Part shown: piece by piece, positions 8,346 to 18,038 of the stretch
Position numbering within the stretch: position 1 is the stretch's first letter
Layout: each line of letters opens with the position of its first letter
Source: Phytohabitans aurantiacus
Lineage (GTDB): Bacteria; Actinomycetota; Actinomycetes; Mycobacteriales; Micromonosporaceae
Direction: 5' to 3'
Length of the DNA: 64,000 bases
Assembly (NCBI RefSeq): GCF_027923225.1
Contig: NZ_BSDI01000040.1
Span: forward strand, 1 to 64,000
Program-made: the position numbers and the translations under genes
The notes under the pieces: model-generated
What the model was told of the DNA's origin: nothing
Database searches by the model: none
The model's input: the letters and a program-made list of their open reading frames with translations, nothing else

Positions 8346-11093
8346 GTGCTCTTCGGGCGAACGGACGAGACGCACCGGATCGACGAGCTGCTGACCGCAG
8401 CACGTCAGGGACATAGCGGCGTCCTCGTTCTACGCGGCGAGGCTGGGATCGGCAAGACAGCCCTGCTGGAGTACGCGATCGGCGCCGCGCCTGACATGCG
8501 AATCTGCTCGATCCGAGGCTGGGAACCCGAACGCGAGCTGGCGTTTGCAGGCCTGGCACAGTTTGTGCTGCCGCATCGCCACCGGCTCGACGATCTGCCG
8601 CCCGCGCAGTCGCGCGCGTTGCGCGGGGCGGTAGCACTCGGCCCGGCCGAGTCGGCCGATCGTTTCTCTGTGTACGTCGCGACGCTCGGCCTGCTGGGTC
8701 TGCTGGCCGAGAACGCACCGGTGTTACTGACAGTCGACGACGCGCATGTACTCGATGCCCCGTCGGCGGAGGCGCTCGCTTTCAGCTGCCGCCGATTGGT
8801 GGCGGAGGGAATCGTGGTGCTGGTCGCAAGCCGTCTTCCGGAGTCGGCCGCGCCCAGCGCCGGTGCGCTGCTGTCGCTGCCACTCACCCGGCTCGACGAG
8901 GATGCCGCGGCCCGGCTCGTGGCGCAGCGAAGTGGTCTACGGCCGCACCGCGACCTGGTCCGACAGCTTGTGCGCGGCACCGGGGGCAACCCCATGGCAT
9001 TGCTGGAAACACTTAATCACCTGTCGCCGGCGCAGCTGACTGGGCGGCAACCGGCGCCCGGACTCGTCCCGGCTGGAACGACGGCGGCGTTGCTCTTCGA
9101 GCGCCGTGTGGCGACGCTCGGCGCACCCGCTCGTGCGGCGTTGCTGCTTCTCGCCGCCAGTTCCTCGGCCCGGCTCAGCGCCGCGCTCGAAGCTGCGGAG
9201 ATCATGCAGATCCCCCGAGATGCCTTTGATGAGCTGGAGGCCGAGCGGCTGGTGACCTTCGACGGTCCGCTGGCGCGCTTCAGCCATCCGCTGATCGCGA
9301 CGGCCGCGCTCTCCGCCGCCGGCCCGGGGCAACGGCGTGCCGCCCATCGGGTGCTGGCGGCGGTACTGATCTCGCCGGACCAGGCCGACGAACGCGCCAT
9401 GCACCTGGCCGAGGCGACGCTCGGCACGAACGAGAAGGTCGCCGACGCCCTCGAGCAGGTGGCTGGCGTCTCCCGGGCTCGCAGTGGGTACGCGGCCGCA
9501 GTATCCGCGTTGGAACGCGCCGCGGCACTAAGCGAGGACGACTCCTCGCGGGCCCGGCGGTTGTATCTCGCCGCCGCTGACGCGCAGCTTGCCGGGCTCA
9601 ACGCCCGGGCTCGCGAGATGCTTATCGCTGCCGATGGCCTCGCCCGCGACGTGCGGATGCGGGTCGCCGTCGCGGCCGGTCGCAGTCGCGTCGAGGCGTT
9701 CAGCGGCCACCCGGCGCTCGCCCATCGCATCCTGCGGGAGGCGGCGACGTCACTGCGCGACGAAGAACCGGTGCGCCGTGCTGAGCTGCTGACCGACTCG
9801 GCGATGGCCGCCCTCCTCGCGGGTGACTCCCGGGCGGCGATGGCCGCCGCCGAGGAGGCGGAGCGGATACCCGCCGACCCGTCCGCTAGTACGAGATTGG
9901 TGACCCGGCTGGTGCGCGGCATCACGCTGATGCATCTCGGCCGGCACCGGGACGGCGTGCTGATGCTGAGCGGTTGCGCCGCCCTGGCGCGGCGTACCGG
10001 GCCAGACCGTCCGCCGATCGAATACATGCTGCTCGGTGCCGCGGCGATGTCCTGGACCGGTCAGCACAAGATCGGCCGGGACATGGCGTTGCCACTTGTC
10101 GACGAGTTGCGAGGCGGCGGCGCGCTGGGCCTGCTGCCGTTCGGCCTCTATGCGCTCGGTTCGGCCGAGGTGCGCGCCGGCCGGATCGGCGCGGCCCAGG
10201 CAGCGGCCACCGAGGCCGTTGAACTGGCTGAAGCCACAGGCGATGTGCTGTGGCGCTACCTGGGCCTGAGCCTGCTTACCCTCGTCGAGGCGATTCGTGG
10301 CGACGTCGACGCCTGCCGCGAGCACGGCCGTACCGCGCTGGAACTGCGCCAGGAACACAGCGACTATCCGCGCGACGCCAATGAGGCCGTCGCGCTGCTC
10401 GAGCTGAGTCTCGGCCGCTACACCGAGGCAATCGAATGCCTGCGCCAAGGCGTACAGCATCTCCACCCGGACGCGTCGCCCGACCTCGTGGACAGCAATC
10501 GCGACATGATCGAGGCGTACCTACGCAGCGGCCGGGAGCTCACCGGAGCGATGCGCCAGGTGATAGCGGATCATCTCGGCCCGGCCAACCTCGCGATCGA
10601 CGTCGCCGTCGCGAGGCGACTGCGCGGGCTGGCCGCGGCAGCGACGAACATCGACGAATGCTTCGAGAGCGCACTGAAGGAACACGTCGCGGCCGCGATT
10701 CCGTTCGAGACCGCGCGCACCCACCTCGCATACGGTGAACGGCTGCGGCGAGCCGGCCGCCGCGTCGACGCACGGATCCAGCTCCGGCTGGCGCTCGAGA
10801 TGTTCGAGCGGCTAGGCGCCACGGTCTGGTCCGAGCGGACACGGCAGGAACTCACCGCGACCGGGGAGAGCATTCGCACCCGGCCGACCGCCCTGCCGCT
10901 GGAGAGGCTCACCGCTCAGGAGTACCAGGTGGCCCGGGCCGTAGCCCACGGCGCGACCAACCGCGAGGCTGCCTCGGCACTGTTCCTCAGCACCAAGACC
11001 ATCGAGTTCCACCTTGGCAACGTGTACCGCAAGCTCAGCGTGCGGACCCGCACCGAACTCGCCGTCCAGCATCCGGAGTTGAGCGCCGGATGA
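8346..11093 (+). CDS. LAL-type LuxR-family transcriptional regulator
   Basis: 915 aa. The N-terminal ATPase has a Walker A motif GEAGIGKT (about residue 34) and Walker B LLTVDDAH (about 128). A long helical repeat region follows, and a C-terminal LuxR helix-turn-helix (LTAQEYQVARAV ... TKTIEFHLGNVYRKL). Large ATP-binding LuxR regulators usually act as pathway-specific activators sensing a ligand. The GTG at 8346 begins right at the family N-terminus (VLFGRTDE); the frame upstream belongs to the divergent control region. A TTA codon at 8724 is rare in such GC-rich DNA and could add translational control. It probably governs the flanking P450 and dipeptidase/oxidase genes. Confidence 0.88.
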   Translation: MLFGRTDETHRIDELLTAARQGHSGVLVLRGEAGIGKTALLEYAIGAAPDMRICSIRGWEPERELAFAGLAQFVLPHRHRLDDLPPAQSRALRGAVALGPAESADRFSVYVATLGLLGLLAENAPVLLTVDDAHVLDAPSAEALAFSCRRLVAEGIVVLVASRLPESAAPSAGALLSLPLTRLDEDAAARLVAQRSGLRPHRDLVRQLVRGTGGNPMALLETLNHLSPAQLTGRQPAPGLVPAGTTAALLFERRVATLGAPARAALLLLAASSSARLSAALEAAEIMQIPRDAFDELEAERLVTFDGPLARFSHPLIATAALSAAGPGQRRAAHRVLAAVLISPDQADERAMHLAEATLGTNEKVADALEQVAGVSRARSGYAAAVSALERAAALSEDDSSRARRLYLAAADAQLAGLNARAREMLIAADGLARDVRMRVAVAAGRSRVEAFSGHPALAHRILREAATSLRDEEPVRRAELLTDSAMAALLAGDSRAAMAAAEEAERIPADPSASTRLVTRLVRGITLMHLGRHRDGVLMLSGCAALARRTGPDRPPIEYMLLGAAAMSWTGQHKIGRDMALPLVDELRGGGALGLLPFGLYALGSAEVRAGRIGAAQAAATEAVELAEATGDVLWRYLGLSLLTLVEAIRGDVDACREHGRTALELRQEHSDYPRDANEAVALLELSLGRYTEAIECLRQGVQHLHPDASPDLVDSNRDMIEAYLRSGRELTGAMRQVIADHLGPANLAIDVAVARRLRGLAAAATNIDECFESALKEHVAAAIPFETARTHLAYGERLRRAGRRVDARIQLRLALEMFERLGATVWSERTRQELTATGESIRTRPTALPLERLTAQEYQVARAVAHGATNREAASALFLSTKTIEFHLGNVYRKLSVRTRTELAVQHPELSAG

Positions 11094-11175
11094 CCGGCCC
11101 TGGGGAGCTCCCGGAAGCGAGCGCCTTCGCGACTCCCCGACGCTGGAGGGACCAGTGCGCCCGGAGGAGGTTGCG

Positions 11176-13458
11176 ATGCCGACGTCCAACAACAGACCCG
11201 ATCCGCCGGCCACGAGCCTGTTCGGCCTCGCCGACACCCATGTGCATTTCCGGGCCGATCTGGGCTTCGGCGGCCGGGGAGTCGTCGGCGCAGCTGTGCC
11301 GGACGATCCGGGCGGTGGTCCCGACACCGCACTCCCCCATTGCACGAGGGCGCACGGACCCTGGGGACTATTGCCGACGCTGGATGGCATCGGGCATCGC
11401 GTGGGCGGCTTTCCCGAGTTCGACGGCTGGCCGTTGCACACCACGCAGGCACACCAGCAGGCGTACGTGGACTGGATCCGTCGCGCTGTCGATGGCGGCC
11501 TGCGCCTCGCTGTCTGCCTGGCGGTCAACAACGCTCTGGCAGCCCGCCGGGCCGGATGGCCGTTCGGTCCGCGACCGGGGTCCGACGACATGTCCGCCGT
11601 TGACCGGCAGTTGGCCGGCATGCGGCAACTGGTTCGCTACGTCGACGAGCAGTGCGGCGGACCGGGACAGGGATGGATCGAGATCGCCACCGACCCGGCA
11701 CACGCCCGACGCATCGTGACATCCGGCCGACTCGCGCTGGTACCTGGGGTCGAGGTGCCCGCACTCGGTAACTGGTACACGCCCGCGCAACTCGAGCAGC
11801 AGGCCGCCCGCCAGGGCTGTCGGCCCGAGGACCTGATCTCCGCGCTTGTCCAAGACCTCTACGACCGGGGCGTGCGACATGTCTTCCCCATGCACACCTT
11901 GCATAACGCGTTCGGGGCGCCGGCCGTGTTCGCTCGCACCTACGACGCGGCGAACTATGTCCTGACCGGGCGCAGCTTCGTCGTCGAGGAGGCACCGCAA
12001 CAGCTCGGCATCGCCTACCGGATCGACGAGGACGAGTTCGACGGCGGCGGAATCGCCGAGCGCTTCGCGTACCGCGGATGGCGCGGCCTGCTGAGCCGTG
12101 GCGGCACGCCCCGGCCGACCAACTGGGCCGCGACCCCCGGCGGCCACATCAACGCCGAGGGCCTCACCGACCATGGTCGGGTCCTCGTCCGCGAACTGAT
12201 GCGCCGCGGCATAGTCATCGATATCGACCACATGGGGCACAAGACGATGGATGCCGCACTCACGCAGTGCGAGCGGCATGCCTATCCGGTCGTCTCCGGC
12301 CACAGCACGCCTCGCGAGATGCGGCACGGATGGAGGCCTTCGCTGCCCGATCCCGCAGCGACCTATTCACGTACGCGCAACGCCGCCGATTTCGGCACCG
12401 CCAACACGCGGATGCTCGCCACGGAGAACAACCGCTCGCCCGATCAACTCAAGCGCATTCTGCGGCTGGGCGGGCTGGTCTCGGTATTTCTTTACCAGCG
12501 AGACGTACGTACCGTCCCCGGCGCGGTCGCTAACGATAGCGCCGGCTCGGCACGTTCCTTCGCTCAGGTGCTGCACTACGTGCACGGCGTGATGCACGGG
12601 CGGGTCGCGCTGGGCAGCGACGTCAACGGGGTGGGTCAATTGCCCGGGCCGAGATTCGGGCCCAACGGCTCGGCAGGCATCCGGGGCCGCGCAGACCAGG
12701 TAGTCCGCCGGGCTCTGGGACGTGCACTGCGGCGCGCAGAGGTCTTCAACCAAGAGGCCGGGGTACGTTACGCGACCCCGCCACTGGACTACCGTGCGCC
12801 ACGCTTCCTCTCCGGCGATGGACCGCCGATGACCGCGGTGGAACAACAGTTCTGGGAAGCCATCATGATCTGGCGGGTCGGTTTCGCACCCGAATCGGCC
12901 GACCACCCGCCCTGGTGGCGTCGGCTGCCCAGCGTCCGCAACCGGATCGTCAACCTGGCCTATGGACTGCGCGCCAGCCACCGCGACGAGTTGCCCATCC
13001 CGGTCCCCTATCGGTGGCCGTCCCAGCCGTGGCCGCTGTTCCGCACCGTCCACTGGATCCAACTCGTCGCCTTCCTCGCCCGGCATGGCGAGGCGCTCCG
13101 CGCCGACGATCCGGCGCCAGTCTGCAAGCTGACGCCGGTGCTAGCCGAGGTCTGGAACCACTGGGCGGCCATGGAGAGCGGCCCCCGCCCGCTCCCATGG
13201 ATGCAACACCGGTTCGGCCCCACCGGCTCGGGTCTCTACACGGCCGACGGCGCCATGAGCCGATCGGTCGCGGGGCGCCGGGACTTCGACGTCAACATCG
13301 ACGGCGTCGCGCACTACGGCCTGTTGCCCGACTTTCTGCAGGACCTGCGCAACATCGGCGCCCCGGAGGCGGAGGCCGACGCGCTCTACCGGGGCGCCGA
13401 GCACTACATCCGGATGTGGGAGCGGTGCCTCCAGCAGGCCCCTGACGGTGAGGAGTAA
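11176..13458 (+). CDS. peptidase M19 (membrane dipeptidase)-like amidohydrolase
   Basis: 760 aa, longer than typical M19 dipeptidases (350-450 aa). Metal-site motifs are spread through the chain: DTHVHF near the N-terminus, IDIDHMGH in the centre, VVSGHS shortly after, and LGSDVNG near residue 485. These match the binuclear Zn amidohydrolase/renal dipeptidase layout, with large inserts and a C-terminal extension. No signal peptide is seen. The start at 11176 is set by GGAGGAGG; the next gene starts 5 bp after the stop, so it is the first of three coupled genes (with the copper oxidase and exporter). The substrate is unknown and need not be a peptide. Confidence 0.75.
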   Translation: MPTSNNRPDPPATSLFGLADTHVHFRADLGFGGRGVVGAAVPDDPGGGPDTALPHCTRAHGPWGLLPTLDGIGHRVGGFPEFDGWPLHTTQAHQQAYVDWIRRAVDGGLRLAVCLAVNNALAARRAGWPFGPRPGSDDMSAVDRQLAGMRQLVRYVDEQCGGPGQGWIEIATDPAHARRIVTSGRLALVPGVEVPALGNWYTPAQLEQQAARQGCRPEDLISALVQDLYDRGVRHVFPMHTLHNAFGAPAVFARTYDAANYVLTGRSFVVEEAPQQLGIAYRIDEDEFDGGGIAERFAYRGWRGLLSRGGTPRPTNWAATPGGHINAEGLTDHGRVLVRELMRRGIVIDIDHMGHKTMDAALTQCERHAYPVVSGHSTPREMRHGWRPSLPDPAATYSRTRNAADFGTANTRMLATENNRSPDQLKRILRLGGLVSVFLYQRDVRTVPGAVANDSAGSARSFAQVLHYVHGVMHGRVALGSDVNGVGQLPGPRFGPNGSAGIRGRADQVVRRALGRALRRAEVFNQEAGVRYATPPLDYRAPRFLSGDGPPMTAVEQQFWEAIMIWRVGFAPESADHPPWWRRLPSVRNRIVNLAYGLRASHRDELPIPVPYRWPSQPWPLFRTVHWIQLVAFLARHGEALRADDPAPVCKLTPVLAEVWNHWAAMESGPRPLPWMQHRFGPTGSGLYTADGAMSRSVAGRRDFDVNIDGVAHYGLLPDFLQDLRNIGAPEAEADALYRGAEHYIRMWERCLQQAPDGEE

Positions 13459-13463
13459 GAGCC

Positions 13464-15086
13464 ATGCACGACCGATGGGAGATCGTCGAGAACGAGCACG
13501 GCCATCCACTGCTCGCCGACATCCTGATGATTCACGTGGCGCTGCTGCCATCGGGAAAGGTGCTCGGCTTCGCCGCCTCACAACACGACGAGCATCACCC
13601 CAAAGACGATTACTACAGCGTCCTGTGGGATCCCGCTCAACCGCACAAGATAACCAAGCAAAAGGCGCCTGCGGCGGACATGTTCTGCGCCGGCCATTGC
13701 CTGTTGCCCGACGGCAACGTCTTGGTCGCGGGCGGCACTGCGAACTATGACCGCGAGAAGGGCAATCCCCACCGGCCGTACCACTTCACCGGCATCGACA
13801 ACTGCTTCATCTTCGACTGGCGCACCGAAACCTGGTCCCCCGTGGCATCCATGTACTACGAACGCTGGTACCCGACGCTACTGCCCCTCGCCGACGGGCG
13901 AGTCCTGGCTGCCAGCGGGCACGGCGGCCCTGACCTGCCCAGCCACGAGGTGTTGGAGACGGAGATCTATGACCCTGACGCAGATCGTTGGGAACCGGCG
14001 CGGCAAACCGTGCCGCCGCTCGAAGACACAGGGCACTTCTGGTTCATCGTGAATCTTCAGCCCATGGTTTACTATTCACGCCTGCACAACCTTGACGACG
14101 GCACCGTCTTCTCCTCAACGGCCCTGCAGGTGCGCAAGAAGCGGCGCACACGGATCCTCGATCCGGTGAGCAACCGGCTGACCACCGCCGGGCCCGCCCC
14201 GTGCGGCATGTTGGTGCCCTTCATGTCACACGTCTATTCGAGATCCAACTTCACATCTGTACTCCTGCCCCTGCGACCGCCGGATTACGCGCAGAGCGTC
14301 CTGATCGCCGGTGGCCGCACCGCACGCCGCTTCGACCTCGACGCTCCCAAGCGCAAGTGGCGGCGGGCCGGGCAGCGCCGGCCCTACAAGATGCGGGCGT
14401 ACACCACCGGCCTGCTCCTGCCGGACGGCTCGACGATCCTCATCGGCGGCGGCAAATCGGAGAAGGTGCCGCGTTGGTACTGGCCGTGGCGCGAGGTCGG
14501 CGGCTACGACCGCGACGCGAACCCGGTGCCAGAGCGCTACCTCCCAGACAGCGATACTTGGGTCCCCGGGAACCCACCGGCCGACTATCCGCCGATCCCC
14601 CGCATGTACCACATGAGCGCTGTGGTGCTGCCGAGCGGCCAGGTGCTGGTATGTGGGTCCAATCACGACAGCCAGCGCAACAGCGGCGGCAGCCGGTCCG
14701 ACCACGGCCATCATGGGCAGGACGCCCGGGAATTGCGTCTGGAGCTCTACTCCCCGCCCTACATGTTCGACAGTGCGGGGAACGAGTTGGACCGGATCAA
14801 GATAGAGCTGTCGTCGGACACCATCGGGTACGGCAAAGAACTTGGCCTGGTCTCGGCGCAGGCCGGGCGCATCCACCGAGTGACCATGCTGCGCTGCGCC
14901 TCGGTGACTCACGGGTACAGCTCGGATCAGCGCCTGATCGAGCTGGCCATCACCGGCCGTACCGCCGGTCAGGTCACCGTGCGAACCTCGCCCAGCCGGC
15001 AGATCGGCGTTCCCGGTTACTACCTTGTGTTCGCCCTCGACGCGGCGGGTGTCCCGAGCGTCGGCCAGTACCTACACGTCAATTGA
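13464..15086 (+). CDS. radical copper oxidase of the galactose oxidase/glyoxal oxidase type
   Basis: 540 aa with kelch-type propeller repeats (LLPDGNVLVAGG and similar) and a C-terminal DUF1929-like domain. By alignment from memory to galactose oxidase, all active-site residues are present: Cys75 (DMFCAG) and Tyr136 (ERWYPT) for the Tyr-Cys cofactor, Tyr382-His383 (RMYHMSAVVLP), and His483 (VTHGYSSDQR). It should therefore oxidise an alcohol or aldehyde with O2, making H2O2. No signal peptide is visible, which is unusual since most relatives are secreted. It lies between the M19 gene (5 bp) and the MFS gene (overlap). Confidence 0.85.
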   Translation: MHDRWEIVENEHGHPLLADILMIHVALLPSGKVLGFAASQHDEHHPKDDYYSVLWDPAQPHKITKQKAPAADMFCAGHCLLPDGNVLVAGGTANYDREKGNPHRPYHFTGIDNCFIFDWRTETWSPVASMYYERWYPTLLPLADGRVLAASGHGGPDLPSHEVLETEIYDPDADRWEPARQTVPPLEDTGHFWFIVNLQPMVYYSRLHNLDDGTVFSSTALQVRKKRRTRILDPVSNRLTTAGPAPCGMLVPFMSHVYSRSNFTSVLLPLRPPDYAQSVLIAGGRTARRFDLDAPKRKWRRAGQRRPYKMRAYTTGLLLPDGSTILIGGGKSEKVPRWYWPWREVGGYDRDANPVPERYLPDSDTWVPGNPPADYPPIPRMYHMSAVVLPSGQVLVCGSNHDSQRNSGGSRSDHGHHGQDARELRLELYSPPYMFDSAGNELDRIKIELSSDTIGYGKELGLVSAQAGRIHRVTMLRCASVTHGYSSDQRLIELAITGRTAGQVTVRTSPSRQIGVPGYYLVFALDAAGVPSVGQYLHVN

Positions 15087-16240
15087 GCGCGCTGCACTAC
15101 ATCTTCCTGGCGCAGGGCGCCTGCTTCGCCACCCTGGTCAGCAGGATCCCAGCGATGCGCGACCGGTTCGCCATCGACGACCTCCGCCTCGGCGTCGTCC
15201 TGGCCGTCGTGCCGTTGATCGCGGGCGTTGGTAGCCTCGCAGCGGACCGACTAGCCCCACGCTTCTGCGTCGTGCGCCTGCTACGGATCGCCACGCCGGT
15301 CACCTGCGCGTGCCTGGCCGCTATCGGAACCGTGTACAGCCTCGCCGTGCTGTTAATGGTGCTCGCGCTGTTCGGATTGGCACTCGGTGTGGTGGACGCG
15401 ACCATGAACGCCCACGGGGTCGCGGTGCAGGAGTCCGCCGGCCGGGCGATGATGTCGGGACTCCACGCCGCGTACAGCCTCGGTGGCATCCTCGGCTCGG
15501 TCGCCGCCGCGGCGGCGACCGGCGTACCGCTTGCGATTTTCTTCGGCGTGGTCGGTGCCGTTGCCTGTGTGGGATGCCTGGCGATGGGCACGCGTCTCAA
15601 GCCGGCGTCGCGTCCGCCGACCGACCGTTCATCGCCCGATCCACCCGGAGTGTGGCGACGGACGGCCATCATCGGCGCGGCGATGCTGGCTCTGTTCATT
15701 GTGGACTCGGCTGTGTCCAACTGGGGCGCCACGTATCTGCGCGCCGTCCTGTCCGCACCCGAGCACCTCGCCGCGCTCACCTACGGCGGGTTCGCCGGAG
15801 CCGCCCTACTGGGCCGTGCCATCGGTGATGGCGCCGTGGAACGATTCGGCGGCACTCGTGTCGTCGGCGGCGGCGGGCTACTCGGGGCCGCGGGACTGCT
15901 GCTGGTGATCAGCGCCGGCACGCCTGCCACGGGCCTGGCCGGCTTCGCTGTCGCCGGGTTCGGCCTGTCCGTGATCGCCCCGCAGGCATTCGTCGCAGCC
16001 GCCCGAGCGGTCCCTCAACGCCCCGGCACGGCGATCGCCCGGGTCAACGTGTGCGTGTATGCGGGCTTCGTACTCGGCGCACCCCTGATCGGCGCGATCT
16101 CCGCCCTAGCCTCGCTTAGGACGGCGTTCGCCGGCGCCCTCGTGCTCGTCATCGCGCTCACCGTGGCAGCGCCGCAGCTCGGTAGTGCCGGCCCTGGGGA
16201 TCCGACCGAAAGGCCAGCCGACACCGACGGCGAATCGTAG
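15083..16240 (+). CDS. MFS transporter
   Basis: 385 aa with about 12 hydrophobic segments and a central hydrophilic loop (around residues 175-195), the fold of a 12-TM major facilitator. The conserved small-residue pattern in the N half (SLGGILGS) resembles drug/metabolite efflux members such as the FucP/YbjJ type. A TTG start at 15083 overlaps the copper oxidase stop as TTGA, indicating translational coupling and a shared task, probably export of the pathway product or uptake of its substrate. A TTA codon lies at 15353. Without this start, the frame extends far antisense-like into the upstream gene, which is not credible. Confidence 0.85.
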   Translation: MSALHYIFLAQGACFATLVSRIPAMRDRFAIDDLRLGVVLAVVPLIAGVGSLAADRLAPRFCVVRLLRIATPVTCACLAAIGTVYSLAVLLMVLALFGLALGVVDATMNAHGVAVQESAGRAMMSGLHAAYSLGGILGSVAAAAATGVPLAIFFGVVGAVACVGCLAMGTRLKPASRPPTDRSSPDPPGVWRRTAIIGAAMLALFIVDSAVSNWGATYLRAVLSAPEHLAALTYGGFAGAALLGRAIGDGAVERFGGTRVVGGGGLLGAAGLLLVISAGTPATGLAGFAVAGFGLSVIAPQAFVAAARAVPQRPGTAIARVNVCVYAGFVLGAPLIGAISALASLRTAFAGALVLVIALTVAAPQLGSAGPGDPTERPADTDGES

Positions 16241-16463
16241 GGCGCAAGCGGATCCGCCAGAACGCGCAGAAGGTACCTGTACCGACCATGCTCGAACGCG
16301 CCTGAGTCCGGCGCAGGGCCCGCTCGCCAACCCTGGGGAGATCCCGGAATCGGCTGACCGGCTCTCCGCCTGACGATGGCCAGAACGAGCGGGCCGGAAG
16401 TCCCAGTTCGCGCGCGCCCGGCCCGCACCGGTACCGCGTGGCTCTCGAAGCGAGGTAGCAAAA

Positions 16464-17618
16464 ATGCGAACCAGAGTGTGGATCAGTCTTCTCGCCGCGA
16501 TGACGACGCTCCTCGGCGGTTGCGGCGCAAGGGTTGACGTCGGTGCGGAGACCCGAAGACTGCTCGACGACGCCATCACCAAGCTGACAAACCAGTCCGG
16601 TGACTGGCGTCAGGTGATGGAGACAACGGTCCAGAAGTTGCCGAAAGATGCCCAGTCACTGGTCCGAACGGAGCTTAACGATCTGTTGAGCCGCAGCATC
16701 TCCGCAGCCGGCTCCGAAATCCGGTGCGTGATCGACTTCGTCGGGCAGCGAGCGCTGCACGGCCTCATCCGACTGCGAGCCCAACTGCTCGGCCAGGAAG
16801 CCCCGCTGATCCGTCCCACATTCTGCAGCGGGACGCCGGACAACATCCCGATGGCCGACTTCAACGCCAATCCCAGCCGCTTCCCGTCGATCCAGGTACA
16901 CGGCTACGACCTCGACACCCAGCCCGAGATGCAGGTCTTGCTAACCGACAATGACGGCACAGTCAGCGACGTGACCAGGAGCCCCTCCGGCACGAGTCGG
17001 CTGAGCCACCAGGGCCACTACAAGATCGTGATCAGCCTCGGTGCTAACGGCGTGCGACTCTCAGCCACGAGCCAGCAAATATCCATCGTATGGAACGGCG
17101 GCGAGCGGAAGTGGGAGATCCCCGTCTCCCAGCCAAACAACCCCCCATGTCGGATCCGCGATGTCTTCCTGGACAGCATCGGCATCAAGGAAGTGCGCGC
17201 CAGCCTGGACACCGGCGATCCCGAGTTCGGCGTCAACCGGCCGCTGGTGAGCGCGGGCGCGAACCTCACCAATCGGGGCTCGCACGTCGACGCCGAGGTC
17301 TGGATCCAGGCCACGGAGGCCAACAACGGCGATACAGCGGGATCAGGGCGGTCCATCTTCACAATCCACTCCGCGCCCACCGGATGGCGGGTGCACCGCA
17401 TAGTGACACCGAGCTCGGACACGATCGACACCTACCGCGACACGACATGGGAGGTAGACGAACGGCTAAGGCCGGGGAACGGACCGGTATCGCTGTTCCA
17501 GCTATGGGGCGACACCCATGGGTGGGACGTCGAGCCGGAGCGCCAGGACGGGACCCGGGTGGTGGCGCATTTCCGTCGCGTGCATCTGGAGGAGATTCAG
17601 GCTACCGACTGCACGTAG
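16464..17618 (+). CDS. lipoprotein of unknown function
   Basis: 384 aa with a short signal sequence and lipobox LLGGC at about residues 16-20, so probably anchored on the outer face of the membrane. A helical segment (about 25-110) with two cysteines is followed by beta-rich Ig-like stretches with repeated D/N turns. It stands alone on the plus strand, 223 bp after the MFS gene. No conserved family is recognised. It has the same overall style (lipobox plus Cys-containing helical region) as the lipoprotein at 5389-6153, but I see no clear sequence match between them. Confidence 0.7.
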   Translation: MRTRVWISLLAAMTTLLGGCGARVDVGAETRRLLDDAITKLTNQSGDWRQVMETTVQKLPKDAQSLVRTELNDLLSRSISAAGSEIRCVIDFVGQRALHGLIRLRAQLLGQEAPLIRPTFCSGTPDNIPMADFNANPSRFPSIQVHGYDLDTQPEMQVLLTDNDGTVSDVTRSPSGTSRLSHQGHYKIVISLGANGVRLSATSQQISIVWNGGERKWEIPVSQPNNPPCRIRDVFLDSIGIKEVRASLDTGDPEFGVNRPLVSAGANLTNRGSHVDAEVWIQATEANNGDTAGSGRSIFTIHSAPTGWRVHRIVTPSSDTIDTYRDTTWEVDERLRPGNGPVSLFQLWGDTHGWDVEPERQDGTRVVAHFRRVHLEEIQATDCT

Positions 17619-18038
17619 GGAACGCATGTCCTGGCATCTGGGTAGCCGGCAGCCGGTAGCTGTCCCGAGGTGTCGAATCACGTACTTTGACCTACCTGCC
17701 GCGCGACCATGTGATAACCCTTCTCCATCAGGTAGCTCGCTCGCCTCCGAGGGGTGCCGACCAGATGGGCCTGGTCCCGCTCGTGTGGTGGAGCACCGCG
17801 AACGGCTCGCCGCGCGAGCGCGCGGATCGGGGCACTGCTGTCCGATCTCGGTGTCCCGCATCCCGTCAACCCCGTGTTGCGCGACGTTCGAGATGAGCAG
17901 GACGGCGTCATTGCTGGTGAGCGTGAGCGGGCCGGCTTGGTGTTCATGGTGGCGGCGTCCTGCTCATGCTGTCACTGATGGTGGTCGATGCCGGCATCCG
18001 GTTGAGCGCACAGTGGTGCCCGGACGTGACGTTGTTGA
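17619..18038. other. gene-free stretch, likely decayed DNA
   Basis: About 420 bp between the lipoprotein and the transposon-type gene. Short frames on both strands give no recognisable protein. A hydrophobic stretch around 17935-17985 that changes frame may be the end of a broken membrane gene. Confidence 0.35.

Noticed and set aside
14201..15082. MFS gene starting at 14201
   Set aside because: The first ~290 codons overlap the copper oxidase in another frame and are Arg/Pro-rich; the TTG at 15083 begins at the first membrane helix.
15353..15355. TTA codons (also 8724) as proof of bldA control
   Set aside because: Only two were noticed and no count across the window was made, so this stays a remark.
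17678..17947. 89-aa minus-strand frame
   Set aside because: Ser/Arg-rich, no ribosome site, no family; more likely noncoding decay.
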